A stretch of 64,000 bases of DNA from Streptomyces sp. HUAS ZL42. Its GTDB lineage: Bacteria; Actinomycetota; Actinomycetes; Streptomycetales; Streptomycetaceae. The notes below the pieces were generated by a model. That model was not told the DNA's origin, did no database searches, and was given only the letters and a program-made list of their open reading frames with translations. The position numbers and the translations under genes were made by a program. Positions 24,782 through 34,609 of this stretch are shown in pieces; the stretch's first letter is position 1, and every line of letters begins with the position of its first letter. The stretch is from assembly GCF_040782645.1 (NCBI RefSeq), contig NZ_CP160403.1, positions 6,111,001-6,175,000 on the forward strand, written 5' to 3'.

Positions 24782-25633
24782 ATGAGGCAAGGGGATGCGT
24801 TTGCGGAGCGATATCTGTCGGGCCGAGAGCTCTGGGGAGATGATTTCACCCATGAGCAGATCGAGAGCTGGTTCGATGATGAGCGTGAGGCTTACGCGGA
24901 TCTCAGCACATCCCCCTCGCCAACCGAATACGGCTACCATGGGATCAACCGATTCAACGGTTTTCGAAAACTGCCGAACTGTCGCTTCTCGCACGCCTTG
25001 GGCATCGGAAGCTCATTCGGTACGGAATTTCTTCCGCTGGTGGACAGGATTGACCGGATCACCATTTTGGAACCTTCGAAGAAACTGCGCTCGAAGTCGC
25101 TGCTGGGGCTCCCGCTGAATTACGTGGATCCTGCCTCGTCGGGACATATCCCGTTCGCCGGTAGTACGTTCGATCTTGCAGTCTGCTTCGGGGTGCTGCA
25201 TCATATCCCGAATGTGACCCATGTGGTGAGCGAGCTCGGCCGGGTTCTGGCTCCCGGTGGCTGGATGGTGATCCGTGAACCAGTAGTGTCCATGGGTGAC
25301 TGGCGTTATCCGCGCAAAGGGGGACTCACCAAGCGTGAACGCGGAATCCCTCGAAGCCACCTTGAGCGGGCGATCAACAAGGCAGGGCTTTCCATCCGGT
25401 CCAGTACCTTCTGCATGTCCCCGCTGACCGGCAGGCTCGGAAAGGTTGTCGGGCGCAACCTGTATGCCACAGAATTTGGCGCTGCCGTCGACCGAACTCT
25501 TGCACTTGCCACGGCTTGGAATTATCGATATCACGCGGTGTCCGGTTGGCAGAAGCTTCGCCCGTCAAGTGTCTTCATCGTTGCGCAACGTGCGAGAATC
25601 CGGCATGGCTCTGCCATGAGGGAATCCGGTTGA
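24782..25633 (+). CDS. Class I SAM-dependent methyltransferase
   Basis: 283 residues. Motif I is SHALGIGSSFGTEFLPLVDR (GxGxxxG), the acidic motif II ITILEPSK follows, then FDLAVCFGVLHHIPNVTHVVSEL and RVLAPGGWMVIREP, as in Methyltransf_11 proteins. A C-terminal helical region follows. Local GC falls to roughly 53-58 percent at the 5' end, well below the neighbours, which suggests separate acquisition. It opens a new transcription unit. Target likely a sugar or lipid-linked intermediate, by context only. Confidence 0.82.
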   Translation: MRQGDAFAERYLSGRELWGDDFTHEQIESWFDDEREAYADLSTSPSPTEYGYHGINRFNGFRKLPNCRFSHALGIGSSFGTEFLPLVDRIDRITILEPSKKLRSKSLLGLPLNYVDPASSGHIPFAGSTFDLAVCFGVLHHIPNVTHVVSELGRVLAPGGWMVIREPVVSMGDWRYPRKGGLTKRERGIPRSHLERAINKAGLSIRSSTFCMSPLTGRLGKVVGRNLYATEFGAAVDRTLALATAWNYRYHAVSGWQKLRPSSVFIVAQRARIRHGSAMRESG

Positions 25634-25736
25634 GCCTGGAGGTGGCGAGGCGAAACAGGGCGGCACACGGGGGAATTCACTCCTGACCCGAGTGTCCTCG
25701 CAATCCGCGGCAGGATGTCCATGGCACGCTGGCACC

Positions 25737-26435
25737 ATGTCACTGCCAAGGGAAATCGTTAAACTCGCAGTAGGTGCCGCAAATCGGCCGATTGCTCGCT
25801 ACCGCTTCTCCCGGGTTTTGGCGTCGACAGCGCCTCCCTATAAGATCGAGATCGGTGCTCACCGGACCAGACGCCCGGGCTGGATCGACACGGAGGTCTC
25901 GTGGCGTGCGCGTCATTACATGGATGCGGCAAAGGGTTGGCCGGTGCCGACTTCGTCTGCCAGTCACATCTATGCTGATAACGTGATTGAGCACCTCCGG
26001 ATGCAGCCCAACAGAAGACTGTTCCGTGAAGCGCACCGAGTGCTGGTCCCAGGTGGGCGAATTCGACTGGCGACGCCGGACGTCGAGTATCTGGTGGCAT
26101 GTTACACAAAGCGAGACGGCGAAACTCGACGTCTCCTTGAGTTGTCGAATCTGAAGAATTATGAGGCACATCATCCGGTTGATCTGCTGCGCGTTGCTTT
26201 TCAGGAGTGCGGCCACCACATCGGATACCTCTGGGACTTCCAGGCGCTGCGTGACGAACTGGCCCTGGCCGGGTTCGGCGATATCCGCAGGTTCGAATCC
26301 GGGCAGAGCGACGATCCCGATTTGAGGGGCTTGGAGATTCGCGAGGAGTTCGCCCTCGTCGTGGAAGCAGAAGCCGTCAAGAGCCCTTCCCCGAAACAGT
26401 CCGCGCTGCTGAAGGTCCCGGACCCCGCTCATTGA
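25737..26435 (+). CDS. SAM-dependent methyltransferase-like protein
   Basis: 232 residues from ATG 25737, chosen because the upstream extension is not protein-like. KIEIGAHRTRRPGWIDTEVS replaces a classical motif I. HIYADNVIEHL, FREAHRVLVPGGRIRLATPD and the C-terminal ALAGFGDIRRFESG match the predicted SAM-dependent methyltransferases of glycan clusters that resemble the COG4627 type. The AT-rich composition continues from the previous gene. Product and target unknown. Confidence 0.78.
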   Translation: MSLPREIVKLAVGAANRPIARYRFSRVLASTAPPYKIEIGAHRTRRPGWIDTEVSWRARHYMDAAKGWPVPTSSASHIYADNVIEHLRMQPNRRLFREAHRVLVPGGRIRLATPDVEYLVACYTKRDGETRRLLELSNLKNYEAHHPVDLLRVAFQECGHHIGYLWDFQALRDELALAGFGDIRRFESGQSDDPDLRGLEIREEFALVVEAEAVKSPSPKQSALLKVPDPAH

Positions 26436-26475
26436 CGCACGTCCGAATCAGAACAGCGCACAACGGAGGTCCCGG

Positions 26476-27621
26476 ATGGAACACGACCGTCATGGACGTA
26501 GGGATGTGCGCGTGCTGCACGTTCTGAACCGACTGCGGGCCTCGGGCGCCGAGGTGATGCTCCGTGCTGCCGCCGGGCAGTGGAAACATCATGGCGTCGC
26601 GGCGGACGTCCTGGCTGTCGGCCCGGACCCGGGCCCCTTTGCGGGCGACCTGCGCGATGCCGGCTACTCGGTGGCCCACGAGCCGGACGCATCTCTGATC
26701 CGCGTACCGCCTCGGCTCGCCCGCCGGGTGCGGGACGGTGGTTACGATGTCGTTCACCTGCATGCCGAGCGTGCGGGTTTCTACTTCGGCCTTGCGGCCC
26801 TCGGTGCCGGAGCCGGGGTCGTCCGCACGGTGCACAGCGTGTTCGGATTCAGCGGCATGCTGCGCACCCAGCGAAAGCTGCAGCGCCAGGTCCTTCGTCG
26901 CATGGGCGTCGTTCACGTATGCGTCAGCCCGGGGGTGGCCGACAACGAGGGGCGCCGCTTCAGGAACCCGTCCCAGATCATCGAGAACTGGTGCGGCGAG
27001 GAGTTCGTGCCGCCGACAAGGCGTCAGAGGGCCCAGGCGCGGCAGGCACTGGAGCTCCGGGACCACCACTTCGTGGTGATCAGCGTCGGAAACTGCGCGC
27101 CGGTCAAGCGCCACGAGGCGATCCTGGAGGCGGTCGCCAACGCCTCCGGGATGCCGAACCTGGTGTACCTCCACGTGGGAGAGGAGGACAGGACAGGCAA
27201 GGAGCGACGTCTCGCCGAACAGCTCGGAATCTCGCACCAGGTCCGCTTTCTGGGACATAGGCATCCCTTGCAGGCACTGCGGGCCGCAGATGTCTTCGTC
27301 ATGACCTCGGCCTTCGAGGGACTCCCACTGGCTGCTGTCGAAGCTCTCATGACGGGGCTGCCATTGGTGCTTGCAGACGTCCCTGGGCTCAGGGATGTGG
27401 CGGGAGCCAGCGAGACCGCCTGGTTGACCGACACCGGCCCCGTCCACCTCACGGCCGCCATCGAGAGAGCCGCGAATTTCTGCAAGAGCAGGTCTCCTAC
27501 GGATGAGACCGGACTGTCGGGGGATCGATTCAGCCTGCGGCGCGGCGTAGCCCAGTACGCCGGCATCTATCACCGGCTGGCACGTCCTCGTCGTGGCCAG
27601 GAAGGAGAGCCGTGCGAGTAG
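26476..27621 (+). CDS. Glycosyltransferase family 4
   Basis: 381 residues. VLHVLNRLRASGAEVMLRAA is the N-terminal GT4 motif, DVVHLHAERAGFYFGLAAL and TVHSVFGF follow, and the donor domain has VISVGNCAPVKRHEAILEA, VRFLGHRHPLQALRAADVFV and SAFEGLPLAAVEALMTGLP (EX7E). The start ATG follows ACGGAGG. The stop overlaps the next gene by 10 bp. Donor sugar cannot be predicted. Confidence 0.88.
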   Translation: MEHDRHGRRDVRVLHVLNRLRASGAEVMLRAAAGQWKHHGVAADVLAVGPDPGPFAGDLRDAGYSVAHEPDASLIRVPPRLARRVRDGGYDVVHLHAERAGFYFGLAALGAGAGVVRTVHSVFGFSGMLRTQRKLQRQVLRRMGVVHVCVSPGVADNEGRRFRNPSQIIENWCGEEFVPPTRRQRAQARQALELRDHHFVVISVGNCAPVKRHEAILEAVANASGMPNLVYLHVGEEDRTGKERRLAEQLGISHQVRFLGHRHPLQALRAADVFVMTSAFEGLPLAAVEALMTGLPLVLADVPGLRDVAGASETAWLTDTGPVHLTAAIERAANFCKSRSPTDETGLSGDRFSLRRGVAQYAGIYHRLARPRRGQEGEPCE

Positions 27622-28772
27622 CGATCGCCGCGCCGGTTGATCTGTCTCGGCTTGCACGTCTGCTCGACAGGTCCGTGGAGCAGACCACACCCGCAGGGCT
27701 GGGAGGGCCAGGCACCGCCGCACTGGTCGCGGAACTTGCGTCGAGAGGTCATGACGTGACTCTGGTGACCTTGAGTCGCGAAATCGACAGACCTGTGCAC
27801 GGACGCATCGGTACCGTCGATGTCCTGATCGGCCCTTACCGCCGTCGGCACCGCGCCAGGAATGCATTTCGGCAGGAACGCGATGCCGTTCGCACGTTGC
27901 TCGACTCGGTGGATACCGACGTGGTGCATGCTCACTGGACGTACGAGTTCGGGTTGGGAGCTCTTGCAAGCAGGCATCCGACGTTGATCACTGTACGAGA
28001 CTGGGCGCCAGCGATCATGAGATGCCAGCCGGACGCCTATCGGATGGTGCGGCTCGCCATGCAGTACCGCTGTCTGACGAAAGCGAGGCACCTCACGGCG
28101 GTCTCTCCGTACATCGGGGACCGGTTGAGGCGATGGTGCCGCGGCGCGACCACCGTGGTGCCGAACGGCCTGCCGAGCACTTCCTTCAGAGACGAGCCGC
28201 CGACGGCTCATCAGCCTGTCCGACGCCTGCTGTCGGTGAACTCCCATTTTTCGAAAGGCAAGAACACCAGCACCCTCCTCCGTGCCTTCGCTGCCATCCG
28301 TGGTCAGTTGGAGGATGTCGAACTCACGCTGGTCGGCAGCGGGCACGAGCCCGGAGGGCGGGCGGAACGCTGGGCACGCGGCCACGGACTGGCTGACGGA
28401 GTGGTCTTCGCCGGTCATATGCAGGCAGAGCAAGCTCTTAGTGTCATGGACACCGCAGACATCTTTGTGGCACCGAGTCTCGAAGAATCCTTCGGGATGA
28501 CCGTGCTCGAAGCGATGGCACGAGGACTTCCGGTGGTGGCGGGCCGCTCGTCGGGAGCGGTGCCCTGGCTCCTCGATCTCGGCCGCGCCGGAGAGTTGGT
28601 CGACGTCCGCCGACCGGAAGCGATTTCCCAGGGCGTTGTGCGGCTGGCACGGAATGCCGACGTCCGTGCACACCTGAGTCGGCAGGCACTCGCGCGGGCT
28701 CGGCTCTTCGCTTGGCCCAACGTCGTACCGTCCTATGAAGCGCAGTACGAACATGTTGCCCGGTGTGTTTGA
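27612..28772 (+). CDS. Glycosyltransferase family 4
   Basis: 386 residues from GTG 27612 with GAAGGAGAG just upstream. GT-B landmarks: GLGGPGTAALVAELASRGHDV, DVVHAHWTYEFG, YRCLTKARHLTAVSPYIGDRL, VVPNGL, LLSVNSHFSKGKNTSTLL, VVFAGHMQAEQ and SLEESFGMTVLEAMARGLP (EX7E). It closes the rightward operon and is convergent with the flippase gene 75 bp further on. Confidence 0.88.
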   Translation: MRVAIAAPVDLSRLARLLDRSVEQTTPAGLGGPGTAALVAELASRGHDVTLVTLSREIDRPVHGRIGTVDVLIGPYRRRHRARNAFRQERDAVRTLLDSVDTDVVHAHWTYEFGLGALASRHPTLITVRDWAPAIMRCQPDAYRMVRLAMQYRCLTKARHLTAVSPYIGDRLRRWCRGATTVVPNGLPSTSFRDEPPTAHQPVRRLLSVNSHFSKGKNTSTLLRAFAAIRGQLEDVELTLVGSGHEPGGRAERWARGHGLADGVVFAGHMQAEQALSVMDTADIFVAPSLEESFGMTVLEAMARGLPVVAGRSSGAVPWLLDLGRAGELVDVRRPEAISQGVVRLARNADVRAHLSRQALARARLFAWPNVVPSYEAQYEHVARCV

Positions 28773-28847
28773 GCCTGTGTGCACTCCGGACGTCAGACGT
28801 GCCACCGGGCGTGAGCCACTCGGAGCGGACCTCGAAGATCAGGGGCT

Positions 28848-30332
28848 TCACAGGCGGGACACCGGTACGGTCACGGGATGCTTCGCCCGCCGACCCGGGC
28901 GGCCCAGCAGTCCGATCTCTGCCGCCGCCTGGTAGGCCGGCAGCCGACCGCGCAGCAGCCAACAGCCCAGCAGTGCCGGGGACATGGCGAGCACCGCGCC
29001 GGGCAAACCGCCGAGGGCGGAGGCGCCCCAGTTGCCGGTCGCGGCCAGACAGACCCCGGCCGTAAGGTGCGTGAGGTGCGAACGGGCCACGGCGGTGGCG
29101 TCGAGCGTGTCCGTCCTGTGCCAGCGGACCAGCTGAACGGCGTGGCCAACGGCCAACCCGGCCGCTCCGGCCGCGATGAACGGCAGTGGCTCGCGCCAGC
29201 CGACGGCCCCGACGAGCCCCACGCCGGTGACGGCGAGCAGAACCAACTGGGTGAGGACGAGATCGCGTCGGGTCCCGCGGGCAAGGTCCAGCGCGCACCC
29301 GGCTGCATAGACGACCTGCAACGCGGCGCTCGCGGCGAACGCGGGCGCCAGCGCCACGGCCCCTTCCCAGCCGGGGCCGAGCAGCAGCGCGAGCGCGGCC
29401 GGCCCGGCGCCGGCCAGGGCGCCGAAGACGACGAAGCCCGCGGAGGCGGCGTACAGCAGATGCTGCGCGGGCCGGGTCAGGGGCAGTCCCTGGCTGCGGC
29501 GGTCGGCGAGCAACGGTACGGCTGCCTGGTTGAGCCCCTTGAGCAGAACGTTCACCGGCACGTCGCACAGCAGCTGGGCGCGGGACCAGAGCCCGGCCGC
29601 GGCGGGACCGAGCAGTCGGCCCGCCATCCACAGCGGGGCACTGGCCGCGAGTGTGCGCAGCAGCGCGAAGCCGGTGAGGAACCCGGACAGTCCCAGCAGG
29701 GAACCGGACGGAGTGTCCGGATCACGCGCCAGAGTGAGCTTTGCCCCCGTTCCGCTCACCGCGAGACCGAAGGTGGTGAACGCTGTGATCGGAAGGGCCA
29801 GGGCGAGGGCGGCTGGGGCGCCTGTGCCGGTGAGTACGACGGCCCCGACCACGCAGCCGGCCACCTGCCCGGAGAGTTCGGCGACCGTTGCGCAGCCGGG
29901 CAGGCCGACCCGGCGCAGCGCGGACAACAGCACACAACCTGTCGGCGCCACCAGATACTGGCAGCCCAACAGGCGGAGAAAGAGCGTCAGTTCAGGCATC
30001 TCCCACAGTGCCGCGCACCACGGGGCAGCGACTTCGATGACCGCCCAGCAGATCACGCCGGTCAGCAGCGAAAGCCGGAGTGCCGCGTGGAAGAGGGCGC
30101 GGCTGAGCTGCTCGGCCCGCAGGACGCAGGTCGCCAGGCCCGCCGTGGCGACCAGCCCGGGCAGCTGGGTCAGCGTGAGGGCGATCGCATAGGCGCCGAA
30201 GGCGTTGTGCGGTGCCACGCGCGCGGTCCAGGCGGTGTAGCCGAGCTGCAGGGCGACTGATACGACCGCGCCGCCGTAGCTCCAGCTCAGCACGGAGAGG
30301 ACGCGACCCGCGGATTTCGGGGCATCGGTCAT
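28848..30332 (-). CDS. Polysaccharide flippase (Wzx/MATE-like)
   Basis: 494 residues from ATG 30332, overlapping the upstream FkbM gene by ATGA; longer minus-strand readings run antisense through that gene. Twelve or more hydrophobic segments span the protein, beginning VLSVLSWSYGGAVVSVALQLGYTA, with AAGLWSRAQLLCDVPVNVLLKGLNQAAVPLLA in the centre, the usual position of a Wzx core motif. It should move the lipid-linked repeat unit to the outer leaflet for polymerisation. Confidence 0.85.
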   Translation of the reverse strand: MTDAPKSAGRVLSVLSWSYGGAVVSVALQLGYTAWTARVAPHNAFGAYAIALTLTQLPGLVATAGLATCVLRAEQLSRALFHAALRLSLLTGVICWAVIEVAAPWCAALWEMPELTLFLRLLGCQYLVAPTGCVLLSALRRVGLPGCATVAELSGQVAGCVVGAVVLTGTGAPAALALALPITAFTTFGLAVSGTGAKLTLARDPDTPSGSLLGLSGFLTGFALLRTLAASAPLWMAGRLLGPAAAGLWSRAQLLCDVPVNVLLKGLNQAAVPLLADRRSQGLPLTRPAQHLLYAASAGFVVFGALAGAGPAALALLLGPGWEGAVALAPAFAASAALQVVYAAGCALDLARGTRRDLVLTQLVLLAVTGVGLVGAVGWREPLPFIAAGAAGLAVGHAVQLVRWHRTDTLDATAVARSHLTHLTAGVCLAATGNWGASALGGLPGAVLAMSPALLGCWLLRGRLPAYQAAAEIGLLGRPGRRAKHPVTVPVSRL

Positions 30333-31222
30333 GAGGTGAAGGGGGCGGTGGTCAGCAGGAAGTTCTGGTGGCGTCGTGGAGGGGCGAAGCCGTGGGGTAC
30401 CGCGACGGGTCCGTGCGGAGCGAGGTGGTGGAGGTGGTGGTAGCCGAACTCGGCGGCAGTGGAGCGCAGCCGTTCCAGTGCCGGTCGGTCGAGGCACTCG
30501 GCGATCACGATCGGACGGTGGTCGGCGAGGGTCTGGGACATCCCGCGCAGCACTTCCGGTTCCAGACCCTCCACATCGATCTTCACCAGGTCGATGGGCC
30601 GGTCGTCGACTGCAAGGTCCCCCGTGGTCACCTCCACGTCGACGGTGCTGCGCCCGCAGCCGTCGGCGTCGTCGCGCAGGGTCGCCGTGGTGATGCGCTC
30701 GGGGATGGTCAGACGAGCCCGGCCCGGCACCTCTGAGAGTGCCTTGGCGACGACGTGCACCCTGGGGCCGAAACCGTTGACATCGACGTTGCGACGCAGC
30801 ATCCGGGCCGCGGCGGGGTTGGGTTCGACAGCGACAGCGTGCAGTCGAGGGTTGGCCTGGCAGGCCAGCAGGGTGTAGAGGCCGGCGTAGGCCCCGGCGT
30901 CCAGGAAACCGCGTGCGGTACGGGCGAGCCGGTAGAAGAGCGGATGGGTGGCCTCCTCCCACAGCCGCAGATCCGTCCAGACCACGGGCCCGGCGAGTAC
31001 GTCGTCCCGGCCGCAGTGGTAGCGGAACGTGCTGCCGTCCGGTGCGTGCAGCTGCCAGACGCCGGTGGGGCGCAGATGCTGCCAGACCGTGAGCGGCACA
31101 TGGCCGCGTACGGTTCCGGCCCGTACCGCCCGCTGAAACGTGTGTGAGCGCATCAGCAGGTCACGGACACCGCGCAGCACGGGCTTGGCGTGGCGCAGCT
31201 GCGAAACGCCGGGGGTGGTCAT
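30329..31222 (-). CDS. FkbM family methyltransferase
   Basis: 297 residues. FLDAGAYAGLYTLLACQANP is the SAM-binding motif region, with [20 protein letters not shown] and [17 protein letters not shown] as FkbM marks. It closely resembles the FkbM protein encoded at 37400-38263 on the other strand along the whole length, so the two are paralogs from a duplication within the locus. Coupled to the flippase gene by ATGA and 3 bp from the gmd gene upstream. Confidence 0.87.
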   Translation of the reverse strand: MTTPGVSQLRHAKPVLRGVRDLLMRSHTFQRAVRAGTVRGHVPLTVWQHLRPTGVWQLHAPDGSTFRYHCGRDDVLAGPVVWTDLRLWEEATHPLFYRLARTARGFLDAGAYAGLYTLLACQANPRLHAVAVEPNPAAARMLRRNVDVNGFGPRVHVVAKALSEVPGRARLTIPERITTATLRDDADGCGRSTVDVEVTTGDLAVDDRPIDLVKIDVEGLEPEVLRGMSQTLADHRPIVIAECLDRPALERLRSTAAEFGYHHLHHLAPHGPVAVPHGFAPPRRHQNFLLTTAPFTS

Positions 31223-31225
31223 CGC

Positions 31226-32239
31226 TCAGGCTCCCGTCAGCGAGCGCTCACGGACCGGGTTGGGAACAACGGCCAGTTCGGCGTCGACCATGATCCGGGC
31301 GAGTTCCGGAGCGTGAACGGCTGCCTGCCAGCCCAGTTCGCGTTCGGCCTTGGAGGCGTCACCGACCAGGTCGGGAACCTCGGAGGGGCGCAGATAACGC
31401 TCGTCGAAGCGGACGTGCCGCTCCCAGTCGAGGCCCACGTGCTCGAAGCAGAAGCTCAGGAAATCGCGGACGCTGTAGCTGGTGCCGGTGGCTACCACGT
31501 AGTCGTCGGGCTCATCCTGCTGCAGCATGCGCCACATCGCGTCGACGTACTCGGGCGCGTATCCCCAGTCGCGGCGGGCCTCCAGGTTGCCGAGATGGAG
31601 GACGTCCTGCTCCCCGCGGGCGATGCGGGCGGCAGCGCGGGCGATCTTGCGTGTCACGAAGGTCTCGCCGCGGCGTGGGGACTCATGGTTGAAGAGGATC
31701 CCGTTCACGGCGTGGATGCCGTACGCCTCACGGTAGTTACGGGTGATCCAGTACGCGTACACCTTGGCGGCCGCGTACGGCGAGCACGGGTGGAAGGCCG
31801 ACGACTCCGACTGCGGGGGGGCGGTCGTCCCGAACATCTCGGAGCTGGAAGCCTGGTAGAAGCGGCACGGCAACCCGGTCGCCCGGATGGCTTCGAGGAG
31901 ACGTGTGGTGCCCAGACCCGTGGTGGTACCGGTGAACTCGGGCTCGTCGAAGGAGACCCGGACGTGCGACTGGGCGGCCAGGTGGTAGACCTCGTCGGGC
32001 TGGATGCCCTCCAGCAGGGCAGCGATGCGGGAGCCGTCGGCCAGATCTCCGTAGTGCAGCCGGAGCCGTGCGTCCGGCTCGTGCGGGTCCTGGTAGAGAT
32101 GGTCGATCCGTTGGGTGGTGAAGGTGGAGGAGCGGCGGATGAGGCCGTGCACCAAATAGCCCTTGGACAGCAGGAGCTCGGCTAGATACGAGCCGTCCTG
32201 GCCGGTGATGCCGGTGACGAGTGCAGTCTTGCGAGGCAC
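31226..32239 (-). CDS. gmd: GDP-mannose 4,6-dehydratase
   Basis: 337 residues from GTG 32239, with AGGAG upstream. The NADP motif [23 protein letters not shown] is diagnostic, with the active site [32 protein letters not shown] and [16 protein letters not shown]. It makes GDP-4-keto-6-deoxy-mannose, which the fucose synthase at 38334 turns into GDP-L-fucose. It overlaps the polymerase gene upstream by 58 bp. Confidence 0.95.
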   Translation of the reverse strand: MPRKTALVTGITGQDGSYLAELLLSKGYLVHGLIRRSSTFTTQRIDHLYQDPHEPDARLRLHYGDLADGSRIAALLEGIQPDEVYHLAAQSHVRVSFDEPEFTGTTTGLGTTRLLEAIRATGLPCRFYQASSSEMFGTTAPPQSESSAFHPCSPYAAAKVYAYWITRNYREAYGIHAVNGILFNHESPRRGETFVTRKIARAAARIARGEQDVLHLGNLEARRDWGYAPEYVDAMWRMLQQDEPDDYVVATGTSYSVRDFLSFCFEHVGLDWERHVRFDERYLRPSEVPDLVGDASKAERELGWQAAVHAPELARIMVDAELAVVPNPVRERSLTGA

Positions 32240-33498
32240 GGCGACTCCTGGGTCGTGCTGGGACGGGGTGCGCTGCGCGGCTGTGCGCAGGTCGTCAGCA
32301 GGCCGACGATCACGGCCTGTTCTGGGCTGAGGGAGTAGGTGATCATGTAGACCAACTGGCTGCAGATGAGTAGCCGGAGCAGCAGTCCGTGCTCGCGATC
32401 CGCACCCGCCTCGCGCCAGGCTCTGGCGTACAGCACAAGGATCGCCGCGAGGCCGAGGAGGCCGAGGCGGAGCAGGACCTCCAGGTAGTAGTCGTGGGGT
32501 GACACGGTGACGAGCGTTCCGTCGACCACACGGTCGTACCCGGACCCGAAGGGCTGGCCCAGCAGCCACTCCGGTACCCCATCGAGATGGGCCACCAGAG
32601 CGTGCCAGCCTTCCATGCGCCACATCAGCGTCGTGTCGTCCTCACTGGAGGCTGCGAGGCTTGAGGTGACCTGGTCGGCGGCCCCCAAGGAAACGGCCAG
32701 CAAAGAGAGCACGCTGACGGAGCCCAGGACAGCCAGTGCCGCGGCACGGGATCCGGACTGCCGTCGGCGGCATACCAGCCAGCCCGTCACCATGACGCCC
32801 GTGGCAAGCCATACGGTGCGGTGCTGGGTCAGGACGACGACCAACAGGAGCGGCCAGGCCAGGGCTCTGCCGCGGGCAAAGCCGTGACCACACAGCAGCA
32901 TCAGGGCCGCCTGGCCGATGATCAGGGCTTCAGCCGCGTTCACCGGGCGGGCGTTGGTGAGTACTCCGTCGACCATGATCGAGTCGGAGTTGGAGCCGAT
33001 GCCGACGTTCAACCACCACAGCAGGGCAGCAAGGGACAGAACACAGGCGGCGGGCACCCAGATGAGGCTGACCACACGCAGTAGGTTCCGACCGGGGGGA
33101 ATGGCGGCGACGAAGAACGCGACGCAGAGGAGCTGGACGAAACTGGTTCGCGCCTCGTTGCCCGCGGTCTGCACGCCGAAGAGTCCGAACCCCCGCATCA
33201 GCGCACAGGCGGTCAGGCCCAGCAGGACGAGAAGCGAGGCCCGGGGTCTGCGCCCCCGTTTCCTTACGGACATGATGAGCGCAGCGGCCAGCAGACATAC
33301 GGTCAGCACATCCGTGGGCATGAGATCCAGACCCGGGCTTCGGAGGGGCGGACGCATGTTCTGCTGCGACTGCCAGAGCTGAACGGCGGTGTACAGGCCG
33401 ATTCCCCAGACCGGCCAGCGGACAAAGCTCGCGCTGAGTGCCGCGCAGGCGATGAGCCCGGCGCAGCCGAACAGCACTGTCGTCGGATCGAGCAGCAA
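32182..33498 (-). CDS. O-antigen ligase/polymerase-like membrane protein (Wzy type)
   Basis: 438 residues from a TTG at 33498, with GGGGGA upstream and 5 bp after the preceding stop. Ten or so hydrophobic segments, e.g. [26 protein letters not shown], whose QHRTVW resembles the conserved Arg region of Wzy_C/O-antigen ligase proteins. A large outer loop ([23 protein letters not shown]) ends in [18 protein letters not shown], the typical His-containing motif. It should polymerise or ligate the repeat units. Its C-terminal tail overlaps gmd. Confidence 0.85.
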   Translation of the reverse strand: MLLDPTTVLFGCAGLIACAALSASFVRWPVWGIGLYTAVQLWQSQQNMRPPLRSPGLDLMPTDVLTVCLLAAALIMSVRKRGRRPRASLLVLLGLTACALMRGFGLFGVQTAGNEARTSFVQLLCVAFFVAAIPPGRNLLRVVSLIWVPAACVLSLAALLWWLNVGIGSNSDSIMVDGVLTNARPVNAAEALIIGQAALMLLCGHGFARGRALAWPLLLVVVLTQHRTVWLATGVMVTGWLVCRRRQSGSRAAALAVLGSVSVLSLLAVSLGAADQVTSSLAASSEDDTTLMWRMEGWHALVAHLDGVPEWLLGQPFGSGYDRVVDGTLVTVSPHDYYLEVLLRLGLLGLAAILVLYARAWREAGADREHGLLLRLLICSQLVYMITYSLSPEQAVIVGLLTTCAQPRSAPRPSTTQESPCLARLHSSPASPARTARI

Positions 33499-33502
33499 GG
33501 GA

Positions 33503-34357
33503 TCATCCCCCTGCGGGGGAGCGACGGACCGAGGACCGCACCGCGGCCTTCACATAGGGCGAGAACATCAGCAGCGGGGCCCACGGCCAACAGTGCCGCA
33601 GGCAGTAGACCCGCCATTGCCGGGGCGGCAGTTCCCGCTGTGAGGTGATCCGGCGGAGCGCCTCACGCACGCCGATGCCCGGTTCACGGGACCCGGTGTG
33701 CGGCGGGGGGAGGTCGCAGATGCCGACGTGGCACGGTGTCACGTAAGCGGGAATGCCGGCCTGGCGGACGCGGAATCCGTGATCGTAGTCGCCGATGCCG
33801 TGCTGGAAGACCTCGTCGATGTCGCCCACCCGATCGCACACCGTCCTGGGCAACAGCACCACATTGCCGTTGTATGTGTCGCAGCGCTCGGGTCGGCCGG
33901 TGGGCTCGACCAGCGCGAGCGCACGGCCGCGGCGCCCCGAGTACGTGGTGCGGGCACTGTCCGAGGCGCGTACGGCGCCGACCACGACCTTGCCGGGTCC
34001 GACCGCGTCTGCGGTGTCGAGCAGTACGGCGAGCGCGTTCTCTGCCAGCGTCACGTCGTCATTGAGCCAGAGCTGGAAGTCCCAGGGCGGTTCACCGGTT
34101 CGCCGGCTGTTGCGGCTCGCGATACGCATGCCGTGGCTCCAGTAGATGTCGGTACCGACCGTGGTGACCTCCACCTCGGGGTGTGCCGCGCGGACGGCCT
34201 CGGGTGTGCCGTCGGTGCTGCCGGCGTCGACGAGATAGGTGCGCAGGGAGGTCTTCTCCGGCAGTCCACGCTGTCCGGCGAGCGTGGCAAGCGCGGACAG
34301 GGTTTTCTCACGGCGATTGTGACTGGTCATCAGTACGGCGATGCGGAGTGGTGGCAT
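33503..34357 (-). CDS. Glycosyltransferase family 2
   Basis: 284 residues. GT-A fold: VLMTSHNRREKTLSALATLA at the N-terminus, YLVDAGSTDGT, FQLWLNDDVTL as the metal-binding acidic motif, NGNVVLLPR, and GIGDYDHGFRVRQAG in the place of the ED catalytic motif. Resembles the rhamnosyltransferase-like GT2 group. First gene of the leftward unit that runs on to polymerase, gmd, FkbM and flippase. Confidence 0.88.
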   Translation of the reverse strand: MPPLRIAVLMTSHNRREKTLSALATLAGQRGLPEKTSLRTYLVDAGSTDGTPEAVRAAHPEVEVTTVGTDIYWSHGMRIASRNSRRTGEPPWDFQLWLNDDVTLAENALAVLLDTADAVGPGKVVVGAVRASDSARTTYSGRRGRALALVEPTGRPERCDTYNGNVVLLPRTVCDRVGDIDEVFQHGIGDYDHGFRVRQAGIPAYVTPCHVGICDLPPPHTGSREPGIGVREALRRITSQRELPPRQWRVYCLRHCWPWAPLLMFSPYVKAAVRSSVRRSPAGG

Positions 34358-34609
34358 GCGGGACTCCTCAACTCGAACACCTCATCATTACCGAATGAAT
34401 CGCCCGCAATTGCCCAACCGGGCCGGGTGCTCATCCGAACGGCCAACTGGTGGCCGCCCCCACCGCATTTCTCATACGAGGTGCTCAGGTCGCGCGTCAT
34501 GGAGCTCGGAAATGGCTACAGCCGCGCACGAGAAGTCGGTGATTGCCGGTAGGAGTGTGACGCCGACCCTCTCTGCCGATGCCGGCGCGCCATGAAAGCG
34601 AAGGCAGGA

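Noticed and set aside
30333..30962. Extended start for the flippase on the minus strand
   Set aside because: It overlaps the FkbM methyltransferase gene in another frame; ATG 30332 gives the correct membrane start and ATGA coupling.
34358..34609. Possible small gene between GT2 and dehydrogenase genes
   Set aside because: Short frames only, no binding site; AT-rich 5' part fits a promoter for the GT2 unit.
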